From positions 196,481 to 260,480 of the forward strand of contig NZ_BMRC01000001.1 of NCBI RefSeq assembly GCF_014648435.1: DNA of 64,000 nucleotides, read 5' to 3'. A model generated the notes under the pieces. That model did not search any database. It was not told the origin of the DNA and saw only the letters and a program-made list of their open reading frames with translations. Below are positions 8,120 to 16,845 of the stretch, piece by piece. This DNA is from Nonomuraea spiralis. Lineage in GTDB: Bacteria > Actinomycetota > Actinomycetes > Streptosporangiales > Streptosporangiaceae. How positions within the stretch are numbered: position 1 is the first letter of the stretch; every line of letters begins with the position of its first letter. A program made the translations under genes and the position numbers.

Positions 8120-11100
8120 ATGCCGCACGCCCTGCTGCGCGTGCTCGCTTCGACATCCATCGCCGCCACCGCTCTGGTTGCTGCCCCACCGGCCGCCTTC
8201 GCGCGCGTCCCGGCCTCGGGAAGCGCAGCCGGGGTGCCGGTCTCGGGCAGCGCGCCCGAGACGGTGCCGGTCTCGGGCAGCGCGGCGGGAGGTGTGCCGG
8301 TCTCGGCCGGGGTGCACGCGGCGCCCCGGCGCGGGACGGTCCGGCCGGTGCCCGGCGTCGAGGAGCCGCCGCCCGCCGCGGTCGCGGTCCCGTCAGGGCC
8401 CTCGCCCGCCATCCGGCCGATCGGGAAGGGACCCGTGGGGCCCGAGCCGCCGGAGGTCACCACGCCCGCAGGGACGGGACTCGCCGACGGGATCGCCGCC
8501 CAGGCCGCCCGGCGGCAGGAACGGCAGGGGCTCGGCCGCCAGGCCCCCGACCCGGCCGCCCTCCTGCCCGACACGGCCGATGCCGCCCCGCTGACGCTCC
8601 TGCGCCCGTCCGCCGCCGTGGCCAAGGCCTTGGAGGTACTGCGTCTCGACGGCCCCCAGGCCACTCGCTCCCACGGCGGTCGCACCCCGCCGGCGAGCCG
8701 GGGGAGTGCGGCGGGTCGTACGCCGTCCGGCGCGCGGGCGAGCGGGCTGACGTACCGGTTGTGCGTGGTCGGAGAGACGGGGACGGTGGCCTGCTCGGCG
8801 CGCAGGCCTGTGGCCGTGCCCGTCGCCGCGGACGTCACCGGCGACGGCCTCCCCGACCTGGCGGCCGACCTGGTGCCCACGGCGAGCCCCGCGAACGGGG
8901 ACGTCGGCCTCGGCTTCGCCGTCAGGAGCCTGTCCGGCGAGCGGGTACGGGCGCTCGTCTGGGCCGAGTACGACGACAAGGTGACCGTCGGGTTCGACGG
9001 CCTGCGCAAGGGCGGCTCGCTGTCCGTGCTCGACCGCGGGACGTTCACCGTCGACCTCGCGGGCCGGACGGTCAGGGCGAGCGTCACGCGCAAGGACCCG
9101 GGGCCGTCCGCCGCCACCGTGGCCGGGCTGACCGGGCGCACCGCGGTGAGCCTGCGCCAGACCCCCGCCACCGGACGCCTCACCGTGGAGGCCACCCTCG
9201 CCGCGCCGGGCCCCGCCAAGTCCGCCGCCACCCCGTCCGCCGCCACCCCGTCCGGCGCCGATCCGGCCCGGCTGGACGTCACCGCCTCCGCACCGGCCAG
9301 GCTCGAAGCGCTCGCCCTCACCCGGAACCGCTTCACACAGGCCGTGCTCGACCGCATGCCCACCCGCGCCCAGGTACGCCTGTCCGGCGGCCGGATCCGC
9401 TTCACCGCCCCCGCCCCGATCGGCCGCGCCGAGCTGCACACCCACCTCTACCGCGACGGCCGCCTGACCACGGTGACGAGCGCCGAGCTGCGCGACGTGC
9501 CCCGCTCCTTCACCGCCGGGTACGCCCTGGCAGGTGGCAGGCAGACCCTGACCGTCGAGTCGGCCCGGCCCGCGCGGACCGGCTCGGCGAGCATCCTCTC
9601 CTACGACCGGACCGCGGCCAGGACCGTGTTGCGGGCCGAGCTGAGCGGCCTGCCCGCCCGGGTGCGCATGGAGAACGACCCGGCCCGCCACCGCGTCACG
9701 CAGACGGCCAGCTCGCCCATCGGCAGGTTCGCCGCCGTGCTGCAGCGTGCCGGCGGCGCGCTCTCCAGCCCCGGCGGCGGTCACGTCACCATGATCAAGA
9801 ACGGCGACGCCGTCGGCATCTCCGCGCTGCTGTCCGGGTTGTCGGGATTCGACGTCACGTACGGCGGCGCGCCGCACGTCCGTCTGAAGGTGGGGTCGAG
9901 CGGCCGGTCCTTCGTGGGCGCGGCGAGCATCGACGGCACGCACCTGGCGCGGATGGAGGTCTCCAACACGCCCGCCGAGATCGACCTCACCCTCGACCCC
10001 GCCGCCAGGAAGGCCGTCTACCGGGCCAGCGGCATGATCGACCGGGTCCGGGCCGCCTACGCGAACGTGCGTACCGGCCCGACGATCGACGGCACGGTCC
10101 GCGGCGTGCGCCACGACGTCAGGACCGCCTGGACGCTGGGCGGGCGTTCGTCGGTCGAGGTCACCACGTCCGGCCGGCTGCGCGACGTCCGCCTCTACGC
10201 GGCCAGGTCCTACGTCACCACCCTCGGGACCACCGGGAGAGGGGACGACGTACGGGTGGACGCGCAAGGGGTCGGCGAGCGGGCCGAACTGGTCGCCGAC
10301 GCCGCGGCCGGGACGCTCACCTGGAACTCCGCGGCCCCCGTGGCCAAGGTGTCGGCGCTGGCCCGGATCAGGACCGGCGGACGCGACCTCAGGGCCGCCG
10401 CCGACGTGACCGGTGTGCCCGCCCGCTTCGACGCCACCTGGAACGCGGGCTCCTACCGCTTCCGCGGCCTGTCCGGCCCGGTCGGGTCGGCGGCGCTGGC
10501 CGTCACCAACCACGACGGCGCCACGTCCCCCACCGGCCCGCACCTGGCCGCCCACTACGACCAGGCCAGCGGCGACCTCGACGCGAGCGTCCTGGTCAAG
10601 GGCCTGTCGCGGGTCGAGTTCAGCCCGTCGGGCCAGGGGTTCGCGGCCGGGTTCCGCGCCGCCCGGCAGGAGCTGGCCGTGGACGCCGACCTCGTCCTCG
10701 GCGACCTGCGCTTCGGCGTGCTCGGCCGGGTGGGGCCGGTGCCGGGCGACCTGACCGTCGCCGCCACGCCCGAGGGCAGGCTCACGTACTCGGGCTCCCG
10801 GCTCGGCGTGACCGCCCGCGCCTGGCTCGGCAGGACCGCCGCGCTGGCCCGGATGCGGGCCGCCCCCGCCGTACGGGACGGCCTGTCGCTGGTGGACGGC
10901 GGCTGCCCGGCCGGGGCGCGCGGCTGCGGGCAGGGCCCGTTCTGCGTGCCGGGACGCGGCTGCTACGGCCTCCAGGGCTACCTCGACGTGACCGGCCTGC
11001 CGAACCAGGTGACGATCGACCCGGCGGGCGGCACGTTCGCCTTCTCCGGGTTCGCGCCCAGACGCCGGGCCCTCGCCCTCTACCTGGCCAGCGGCGTGAT

Positions 11101-12370
11101 CGCGCCGGTGCCGGTCAAGGCGCGGGCCACGCTGAGCCGGCTGCCCGCGCGCGTCACCCGGTTGTCGCTGGGGCCGTTCGGGGCCGGGCGGGTCGCCTAC
11201 CGCGTCGAACCGGCCGCCACCCTCGGGGCCCTCGACGTACGGGCCGAGGCGGGCGGGCTGCGCGGCCACGTCGCCCTCGACCCGGTGCCCGCCGCCGTGG
11301 ACGTACGGGCCGAGTACGGGGCCAGGACCCGCGTGCGGGTCAGCAACTCCGCGCCGGTCGAGCACCTGACCGCCCGGGTTACCCTGCCCGGCCGGGGCAC
11401 CGGCGAGCTGCGGTTCGCCGACGTGCCTGCGGTGCTCGTCGTGGACGCCGACGCCTCGCCCGCCGGGCTGAGCGTGCCCGCGATCACCTACCGGGGCGGG
11501 AGCAGCACGCTGGACGGCCGCCTCGACGTCGAGGGCGGCCTGGTCGATGCCTCCGGACGCCTCGGCGACGTCTCGCTCGCCGTCGAGGACCTGGCCGCCG
11601 ACACCACGATCAGGCTCAACCCCGACCAGTCGTTCGACCTGGCCTCGAAACCCGGGCCGACGGGCCGGATCGCGGTGCGCGCGGGGTTGCGCGTGGGCCC
11701 GGTCGCCAGGCAGCGCGTGGCCGTCTCCAAGGAGGTCCCGTACACCGGGGGCTTCCTCACCTACCAGGTCGGCGGGGACTTCGCGCTGGGCGCCGGCGCG
11801 GTGCGCGAGGTGTCGCTGACGGTCCGGCGGGTGTCGTGGTTGCGGGTGCGGCCGGGCAGGATCCCGTTCGGGCTGAAGGCCCCGGCCGGGGCCGGGTTCC
11901 TCGCGCCCGGCTTCGAGGGCGCCTACGACCGTCTCGTCCTGGCCGCCAAGGGCGTGGACCTGCGTCCCGACGTCTCCCTGCGGGTCAGGCTGAGCAGGAA
12001 GGTCGGCGCGGACGTCTTCACCGACTCGATGCGGCTCACCCGGGTCACCTCGCTCGCGCCGCGCCGCTACGACCAGCGCATGCGCCGCATCGGCGCCCGT
12101 CAGGAGATCGCCGCCGCCGGGATCGGGCTGGCCTGCCTCACGGTGGACGCCAAACCCGGCTTCGTCGCAGGCGGCAGGGACGGCTCGATCACCCTGCGCG
12201 GCTCCGACGGCCCCCAGATGGTGTCCCTGCTCGACCCGGGCGGGCAGGCGCCTGACTACGCCGTGGACCTGCTGACCCACTTCATGTCGCCGTTCCCCGG
12301 CGCCGGCTGGGAGGTGGCGGGTGCGAAGGCCGGCTCCTGCGCTGCGCCCCGCCGGTCCGGTGACCGCTGA
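8120..12370 (+). CDS. Large secreted beta-repeat protein of unknown function
   Basis: A 1416-residue protein beginning with a signal peptide (VLASTSIAATALVAAPPAAFA). Next come about four copies of a VPVSGSAAG-like 9-10-residue repeat and a proline/alanine-rich linker. A DVTGDGLPDLAADL segment near residue 240 resembles FG-GAP calcium loops. From about residue 390 to 1260 the chain is built from many diverged modules. Each has a G-(L/V/T)-P-(A/N)-x-hydrophobic lead, two or three short alternating beta strands, and a (S/A)xxP(I/V)G turn. Four cysteines cluster near residue 930 (GGC, RGC, FC, RGC), possibly disulfide-bonded. GGGGGGA precedes the ATG. No catalytic motif is visible. It is probably a wall-associated or extracellular scaffold or lipid/glycan-binding protein; this is inference only. 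Confidence 0.7.
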   Translation: MPHALLRVLASTSIAATALVAAPPAAFARVPASGSAAGVPVSGSAPETVPVSGSAAGGVPVSAGVHAAPRRGTVRPVPGVEEPPPAAVAVPSGPSPAIRPIGKGPVGPEPPEVTTPAGTGLADGIAAQAARRQERQGLGRQAPDPAALLPDTADAAPLTLLRPSAAVAKALEVLRLDGPQATRSHGGRTPPASRGSAAGRTPSGARASGLTYRLCVVGETGTVACSARRPVAVPVAADVTGDGLPDLAADLVPTASPANGDVGLGFAVRSLSGERVRALVWAEYDDKVTVGFDGLRKGGSLSVLDRGTFTVDLAGRTVRASVTRKDPGPSAATVAGLTGRTAVSLRQTPATGRLTVEATLAAPGPAKSAATPSAATPSGADPARLDVTASAPARLEALALTRNRFTQAVLDRMPTRAQVRLSGGRIRFTAPAPIGRAELHTHLYRDGRLTTVTSAELRDVPRSFTAGYALAGGRQTLTVESARPARTGSASILSYDRTAARTVLRAELSGLPARVRMENDPARHRVTQTASSPIGRFAAVLQRAGGALSSPGGGHVTMIKNGDAVGISALLSGLSGFDVTYGGAPHVRLKVGSSGRSFVGAASIDGTHLARMEVSNTPAEIDLTLDPAARKAVYRASGMIDRVRAAYANVRTGPTIDGTVRGVRHDVRTAWTLGGRSSVEVTTSGRLRDVRLYAARSYVTTLGTTGRGDDVRVDAQGVGERAELVADAAAGTLTWNSAAPVAKVSALARIRTGGRDLRAAADVTGVPARFDATWNAGSYRFRGLSGPVGSAALAVTNHDGATSPTGPHLAAHYDQASGDLDASVLVKGLSRVEFSPSGQGFAAGFRAARQELAVDADLVLGDLRFGVLGRVGPVPGDLTVAATPEGRLTYSGSRLGVTARAWLGRTAALARMRAAPAVRDGLSLVDGGCPAGARGCGQGPFCVPGRGCYGLQGYLDVTGLPNQVTIDPAGGTFAFSGFAPRRRALALYLASGVIAPVPVKARATLSRLPARVTRLSLGPFGAGRVAYRVEPAATLGALDVRAEAGGLRGHVALDPVPAAVDVRAEYGARTRVRVSNSAPVEHLTARVTLPGRGTGELRFADVPAVLVVDADASPAGLSVPAITYRGGSSTLDGRLDVEGGLVDASGRLGDVSLAVEDLAADTTIRLNPDQSFDLASKPGPTGRIAVRAGLRVGPVARQRVAVSKEVPYTGGFLTYQVGGDFALGAGAVREVSLTVRRVSWLRVRPGRIPFGLKAPAGAGFLAPGFEGAYDRLVLAAKGVDLRPDVSLRVRLSRKVGADVFTDSMRLTRVTSLAPRRYDQRMRRIGARQEIAAAGIGLACLTVDAKPGFVAGGRDGSITLRGSDGPQMVSLLDPGGQAPDYAVDLLTHFMSPFPGAGWEVAGAKAGSCAAPRRSGDR

Positions 12371-12379
12371 ACGGGCGGG

Positions 12380-13558
12380 TCACCACGGCCCCCGGTAGCC
12401 GGGCGGCGGCGTGGCCCCCTCGTACGCGGCCACCGGCCGCCCCGCCAGGAACGCCCGCAGCGCCGCCAGGTACGCCGCCCGGCTCCCCGCGTAGGCGAAC
12501 CCCGCGCCGGGGATCGCCGCGCGGACGTCGGCCGCCGCCGCCCAGCTCTCCGCGTCGCACGGCCCCTTGACGACCAGTACGGGCGCCGTCACCCGGGCCA
12601 GCCCCTCCCGGAGCCCGCGCGGCGACGGCCGGTCGGCCAGGCCCGCGTACCCGCCGGAGCCCGCGGCCGGGACCGCCGGGCAGGAATCCGCGGCCCCCCG
12701 CGGGAGCCCGGCGGCGCGGGCGTCGAGCTCGGCGTCGCCGGCGAACGTGTGCGCCGCGGCCGGCTCGACCCGCAAGAGTATGTGCACCGCCAGCATCCGG
12801 GGGCTCGGCGGGCCGCCGTCCAGCAACGACGCGGTACGGGCCCGGTCGAGCCCGGCGGGGGAGTCGAGCACCGCCCTGGCCACCCGGTCCGGGCCGTCCG
12901 AGAGGTAGGCGGCCGCGAGGCGGGCGCCGTCGCCGCGGGCGACCAGGTTCAGGCGCTCCGCGCCGATCGCCTTCCGTACCGCCTCCAGGTCCGCCACGTC
13001 CCGCGCCAGCCCGTACGCGGCCGGGTCGGGCAGCCGGGCCGAGCGTCCGGTGCCCACCTGGTCGTAGACGTAGACCGCGTACCCGTCGGCGGCCAGACGG
13101 CCGTAGAAGGCCCGGTCGGCCGCCAGGTCCGCGACGCCGGGCCCGCCGGACAGGACCACCACCGGCTCCGGACGGGTGACCCGCTTCGGCGCGACCCGTA
13201 CGTAGGCCAGCCGCGACCCCGTCGGCAGCAGCCACTCCCGCTGCCCGGCCACCGGCGGCCCCGCGACGGACTGGACCTGCGGCGGCGTCAGCGTCGCGCC
13301 CGCGACCCGCCAGACCACCGCCGCCTCCACGGCCAGGATCAGCGCCGCGCGTAACCAGCGCCCCCACACCGCGCGCGGCCGGGGAACGCACAGCAGCAGC
13401 CCGAGGAAGAGCACCGCGGCGAACACCGCCAGCCCGGTCACCGTGAAGACCTCGGGCCGCGCGCCCACCATCGCCGTACCGGCCAGCGCCGCCAGCCCGG
13501 CCACGGGCGACAGCGCGAGCACCGCGGCGCCCACCACAATCCCGGCGAAAGACCTCAC
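12380..13558 (-). CDS. Membrane-anchored S33-like alpha/beta hydrolase lacking catalytic Ser and His
   Basis: A 392-residue protein with three N-terminal hydrophobic helices (residues 1-95), then an extracytoplasmic proline-iminopeptidase-like domain. The oxyanion loop LSGGPGVAD and the strand YVYDQVGTGRS are typical of S33 hydrolases. At the nucleophile elbow, where the family has G-x-S-x-G, the sequence is ARGDGAR, so residue 209 is Gly instead of Ser. The acid region VLVVKGPCDAES keeps its Asp, but the usual GAGH before the last helix reads YAGSRAAY with no His. The fold is clear and the triad is broken, so it is likely a pseudoenzyme. The start is GTG 13558, overlapping a small upstream frame by four bases. 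Confidence 0.75.
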   Translation of the reverse strand: MRSFAGIVVGAAVLALSPVAGLAALAGTAMVGARPEVFTVTGLAVFAAVLFLGLLLCVPRPRAVWGRWLRAALILAVEAAVVWRVAGATLTPPQVQSVAGPPVAGQREWLLPTGSRLAYVRVAPKRVTRPEPVVVLSGGPGVADLAADRAFYGRLAADGYAVYVYDQVGTGRSARLPDPAAYGLARDVADLEAVRKAIGAERLNLVARGDGARLAAAYLSDGPDRVARAVLDSPAGLDRARTASLLDGGPPSPRMLAVHILLRVEPAAAHTFAGDAELDARAAGLPRGAADSCPAVPAAGSGGYAGLADRPSPRGLREGLARVTAPVLVVKGPCDAESWAAAADVRAAIPGAGFAYAGSRAAYLAALRAFLAGRPVAAYEGATPPPGYRGPW

Positions 13559-13671
13559 AGGGGGACGCTAGCCCCCGACCGGGGAGGGGAGCGAGCGGCG
13601 TGCGCGGGAGCGTCCAGCACCAGGCCGGGATAGAGGTGGGAGGAGGGAACCTCGATGACGTAGTCGCTCAC
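13555..13671 (-). CDS. Possible 38-aa leader peptide coupled to the hydrolase
   Basis: A GTG at 13671 opens a 38-residue frame starting MSDYVIEVPSSHLYPGLVL. Its TGA overlaps the hydrolase GTG by four bases (GTGA), the usual arrangement of coupled genes here. No clear ribosome site precedes it, and the latter half is Arg/Pro/Ala-rich. It may be a leader peptide, a remnant of a longer gene, or chance. Confidence 0.3.
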   Translation of the reverse strand: MSDYVIEVPSSHLYPGLVLDAPAHAARSPPRSGASVPL

Positions 13672-13785
13672 GCGATCACCACTGCCCCGCGGGACGGCTT
13701 TCAGCTTCCGCCGAAGTGAGGATGGCGCTTACCTGCACCAATGAGGTGAAATATCAGGGTTCCCTACAGCTAGGAGAGTCCCCCC

Positions 13786-14763
13786 GTGTCGTTGTTCGAC
13801 CTGCCGATCGAGCAGTTGCGCAGCTATCTCCCCGACCGCGACGAGCCCGCCGACTTCGACGACTTCTGGTCCCGTACGCTGGCCGAGGCCGGGCGGTTCG
13901 ACCTGGCGGCCGAGTTCACGCCCTACGACCTGCCGCTGCCCGGCGTCGAGGTGTACGACGTGTCGTTCGCCGGGTGGGGCGGCCACCGGATCCACGGCTG
14001 GTTCATCCTGCCGCGCGGCGTCCAGGAGCCGGTGCCCTGCGTGATGCACTACATCGGCTACAGCGGCGGACGCGGGTTCCCCAAGGACCACCTGCTGTGG
14101 CCCGCGGCCGGGTACGCGGTGTTCGTGATGGAGACCCGCGGCCACGGCGGCGCGAGCCCGGGCAGCCCCGGCGTGACCGGCGACCCGCACGGCAGCGCCG
14201 ATGTGCAGGCGCCCGGCATGATGACCCGCGGCATCCTCGACCCCGAGGACTACTACTACCGGCGGGTGTTCACCGACGCGGCCAGGGCGGTCGACGTGGC
14301 CGCCGCGCATCCGGCGGTGGACGCCGATCGCATCGTGGTCTCGGGCGGCAGCCAGGGCGGCGCGATCGCGCAGGCCACGGCGGCGCTGCGCCCGGCGGTA
14401 CGGGCCGCGCTGGTGGACGTGCCGTTCCTGACGCACTTCCGGCGGGCGGTCGAGATCACCGACCGGGACCCGTACCAGGAGCTGGTGCGTTTCCTGGCCT
14501 CCCGCAGGGAAGGCGCCGAGCAGGTGTTCCGCACGTTGTCGTACTTCGACGGGCTCAACTTCGCCGCGCGCGGCCGGGTGCCCGTGTTGTACTCGGTGGC
14601 GCTCATGGACTACGTCTGCCCGCCCTCCACGGTCTTCGCCGCCCACAACCACTGGCAGGGCCCGAAGGAGATCACCGTCTGGCCGTGGAACGGGCACGAG
14701 GGCGGGTCCGGCTACCAGACCGAGGAGCAGGTCCGCTACCTGCACAAGCTGCTGGCCGGCTGA
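13786..14763 (+). CDS. Acetylxylan esterase / cephalosporin-C deacetylase family (AXE1, CE7)
   Basis: A 325-residue intracellular esterase that removes acetyl groups from xylo-oligosaccharides or related acetylated compounds. The complete triad is visible: Ser189 in GGSQGG, Asp275 in ALMDYVCPP and His304 in WNGHEGG. The N-terminus LFDLPIEQLRSYLPDRDEPADF and the RGHGGASPG loop are characteristic of the CE7 family. The start is GTG 13786, with AGGAGA at the proper distance. It is transcribed alone and is followed by a strong hairpin shared with the convergent gene. Confidence 0.92.
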   Translation: MSLFDLPIEQLRSYLPDRDEPADFDDFWSRTLAEAGRFDLAAEFTPYDLPLPGVEVYDVSFAGWGGHRIHGWFILPRGVQEPVPCVMHYIGYSGGRGFPKDHLLWPAAGYAVFVMETRGHGGASPGSPGVTGDPHGSADVQAPGMMTRGILDPEDYYYRRVFTDAARAVDVAAAHPAVDADRIVVSGGSQGGAIAQATAALRPAVRAALVDVPFLTHFRRAVEITDRDPYQELVRFLASRREGAEQVFRTLSYFDGLNFAARGRVPVLYSVALMDYVCPPSTVFAAHNHWQGPKEITVWPWNGHEGGSGYQTEEQVRYLHKLLAG

Positions 14764-14776
14764 TCCGGCGAGGGTC

Positions 14777-14808
14777 CCGCCGTACCGGCGCGGTCGCCGG
14801 TACGGCGG
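14777..14808. terminator. Bidirectional hairpin terminator
   Basis: A perfect 14-bp stem (CCGCCGTACCGGCG with its complement) and a 4-nt loop lie between two convergent genes, 13 bases after one stop and 6 before the other. Confidence 0.8.
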
Positions 14809-14814
14809 TTCCCG

Positions 14815-15102
14815 TCACACCGCCTGCGCGGTCACCATGAACGACACGCTCCCCTGCGCGTCGGCACCGGCGTCCAGGGATTTGTCGTCCAGCACGGTCG
14901 CGGCCACGGGATCGAGATAGACCCGCGCGCCCTCGGTCTCGACGACCTCGTCCGCCGGCTCCGGCGCGGTGGCCAGAGAGAGGGTGAGCGAATTGTTCCC
15001 CTCACCCTGGGACGAGATCCGGATCCCGCCCTGTGCGGGTTCCGGCGCGGACGCGGTCAGATCGCGGATCGCCTGGGCTGCGTTGGCTGTCAGGGTGAGC
15101 AC
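14815..15102 (-). CDS. HesB/IscA-fold protein without cysteines
   Basis: A 95-residue protein with the small beta fold of A-type Fe-S carriers (LTLTANAAQAIRDL at the start, GGIRISSQG, ARVYLDPVAATVLDD). The three cysteines that bind the cluster in IscA/HesB are absent; the protein has no Cys at all. It can therefore not act as a classical Fe-S carrier, and its role is unknown. Such proteins are often labelled 'adhesin' in actinobacteria. The start is GTG 15102 with a strong GAGGAGG site. Confidence 0.75.
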   Translation of the reverse strand: MLTLTANAAQAIRDLTASAPEPAQGGIRISSQGEGNNSLTLSLATAPEPADEVVETEGARVYLDPVAATVLDDKSLDAGADAQGSVSFMVTAQAV

Positions 15103-15206
15103 TACGGCTCCTCCTCACGGTCGACGTACAGAAGTTGCCTGCCATTCCCCCGATGACGAGGCCCAATCCTCCTCGGCGGTTTTCTTTGCCGAGTCCGCCG
15201 CCGCCG

Positions 15207-15656
15207 TCAGACGGTCCACTTCCCGTCGAGCATGAGGTCGCGTCCGTCGAGCTCGTTGACCTCGCGCCACGCCTGCACCAGCGCCGGCGTGACCCGGAAA
15301 TAGCTGTACGGGCTGGACAGCTCGCGCGGGTCGAACCCGGTCTTGACCGCGAACGCGTCGCCGACGCCGGCCGGGATCGTGGCGGCCGGCTGGGCCGTCA
15401 CGGTGCCCTCGATGAGGACGACGTCCCTGGTCAGGCCCAGGCCCAGGCGTACCGTGCCGGTCTCCAGCAGGTTGCGCGCGGTCGGGGTGGCGTCCGCGGT
15501 GGCCAGCAGCAGCGTGTGCCCGTCCCACAGGAACGACAGCGGGACCATGTACGGGCCCCCGCCGCCCGCCGTGGCGACCCAGGCGTCCACGTCCTGTTCG
15601 AGCCGGTCGAGCGTGTCCTGCTTGCGCTGCTCCGGGGAGCGGGCCGGTGGCGTCAT
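15207..15656 (-). CDS. Pyridoxamine 5'-phosphate oxidase-family (PPOX) protein
   Basis: A 149-residue split-barrel flavin or F420-binding protein. VPLSFLWDGHTLLLATADATPTARNL is the usual core, in two adjacent strands with the cofactor-contacting TxxNL turn, followed by VRLGLGLTRDVVLIEGTV. The size matches F420-dependent biliverdin-reductase-like or nitroreductase-like members, so F420 or FMN reduction of an unknown substrate is likely. The ATG at 15656 is preceded by GAGGAGAAGG. It is on the same strand as the HesB-like gene about 100 bases away and may be co-transcribed. Confidence 0.82.
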   Translation of the reverse strand: MTPPARSPEQRKQDTLDRLEQDVDAWVATAGGGGPYMVPLSFLWDGHTLLLATADATPTARNLLETGTVRLGLGLTRDVVLIEGTVTAQPAATIPAGVGDAFAVKTGFDPRELSSPYSYFRVTPALVQAWREVNELDGRDLMLDGKWTV

Positions 15657-15857
15657 CCTTCTCCTCGCACTCTCGTCCGGTCACGTCGACCGGGTGGCGT
15701 CCGTCACCATGATGACGGCTCTCCCCGGAGGAATGCGACATACGACCCTGAACCGCCTCGACCGGCCGGCATCCGGTACGGCGCGCCTGAGGAGGGAGCC
15801 GTGATCGCATGGTTACGCTCTGTGTCGGAGAAGTGTCACCATGTCATAGGAAACCTC

Positions 15858-16397
15858 ATGCGTACTCGTCTGACCATGTTGCTGGCCACCGCGGCCGTCG
15901 TCGCCCTGTCGGGGTGCGGCGGCGCCCCGACCAACACCGCGGGGCTGGCGCCGCGGACCGACGCTCAGCCGTCCGAGCAGGACAGGACCTGGATGGCGAC
16001 CATCCACCAGGGCAACCTGGCCGAGATCGCGGCGGGCCGCCTGGCCGAGAAGAAGGGTGCCACCGACCAGGTCAAGTCGATCGGCCGGATGCTCGTCGAC
16101 GACCACACCCAGCTCGACCAGAAGGTGACCCAGACTGCGAGCCAGCTCGGCATCCAGCTTCCCACCTCGCTCACCGCGGCGCAGGGGGCCATGGTCAAGC
16201 GGCTGCAGGAGGCCAAGGGCAAGGACTTCGACAAGGAGTTCGTCGCCAGTATGACCAAGGCGCACAAGGAGGCCATCGAGGCCACCAAGCAGGAGATCTC
16301 CAAGGGCTCCTCGCCGGCGGTGGTGGCTCTGGCCAAGGTCGCGTCCCCGTCGCTGCTGGAGCACCTGAAGGCATTGAAGAAGGTGGAGAGCGACTGA
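15858..16397 (+). CDS. DUF4142 lipoprotein
   Basis: A 179-residue lipoprotein. The N-terminal signal ends in the lipobox LSGC (Cys about residue 19). The rest is a helical DUF4142 bundle containing IHQGNLAEIAAGRLAEKKG and MLVDDHTQLDQKV, the conserved ferritin-like helices of this family. The conserved DH pair is present, but metal binding is not proven. It is anchored to the outer face of the membrane. The ATG at 15858 has an AGGAAA site. Function unknown; the family is often linked to stress. Confidence 0.85.
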   Translation: MRTRLTMLLATAAVVALSGCGGAPTNTAGLAPRTDAQPSEQDRTWMATIHQGNLAEIAAGRLAEKKGATDQVKSIGRMLVDDHTQLDQKVTQTASQLGIQLPTSLTAAQGAMVKRLQEAKGKDFDKEFVASMTKAHKEAIEATKQEISKGSSPAVVALAKVASPSLLEHLKALKKVESD

Positions 16398-16419
16398 CTG
16401 GGACGCCCGCCGTGCCCGC

Positions 16420-16770
16420 CGCCACGCCCCGCCGCTGGGGGAGTCGGGCGAGCACGAGGTGCGGGCCCGGCTGTCCAAGGGGCTGTCCCTGCCGGGGCGG
16501 CTGCCCGACGTGCTGGGGCCGGCCGTACGCCTGCCCAGCGGGGTCGATCTGCTGCTGTCCACGGGCGCGGGCTGCCTGCCGGTGCCGCGCCGTACCTTCA
16601 CGTCCGGGCCGTACTCCAGCCTGTCGCCGTACGTGTACGGAACCGGACTGTACCGTCTGGTCGCCCGTCCGGAGGGGGAACGGGTGCCCGCCGATCCCGC
16701 GCTGCCGGGGGAGGATCTGACCTTCGACCTGGTGCTCAACAGCCGCCCCTGCCTGGTCCCGCCGGATGGA
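16420..16770 (+). pseudogene. Remnant of a conserved actinobacterial gene of the 'phosphodiesterase' annotation group
   Basis: One frame encodes GESGEHEVRARLSKGLSLPG, then LPDVLGPAVRLP and RTFTSGPYSSLSPYVYG. These match, from memory, the central part of a longer conserved actinobacterial protein often annotated as phosphodiesterase. The N-terminal third and the C-terminus are missing, and no start codon with ribosome site is present. The frame then drifts into the next gene's promoter. It appears to be a decayed fragment filling an otherwise gene-free 540-base gap. Confidence 0.5.
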
Positions 16771-16845
16771 CGGTCCGGCTGCGGCGGGCCGCGTACGAGG
16801 GTTCCCGGCAGGGCCGGGGCGCGCGTCCGGCCTAGACCGATTTCT

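Noticed and set aside
8393..12280. A 1295-residue minus-strand open frame antisense to the secreted giant
   Set aside because: Its composition (Gly/Arg/Pro/His runs) is that of the antisense of a GC-rich gene. The plus frame has a signal peptide, a ribosome site and patterned repeats.
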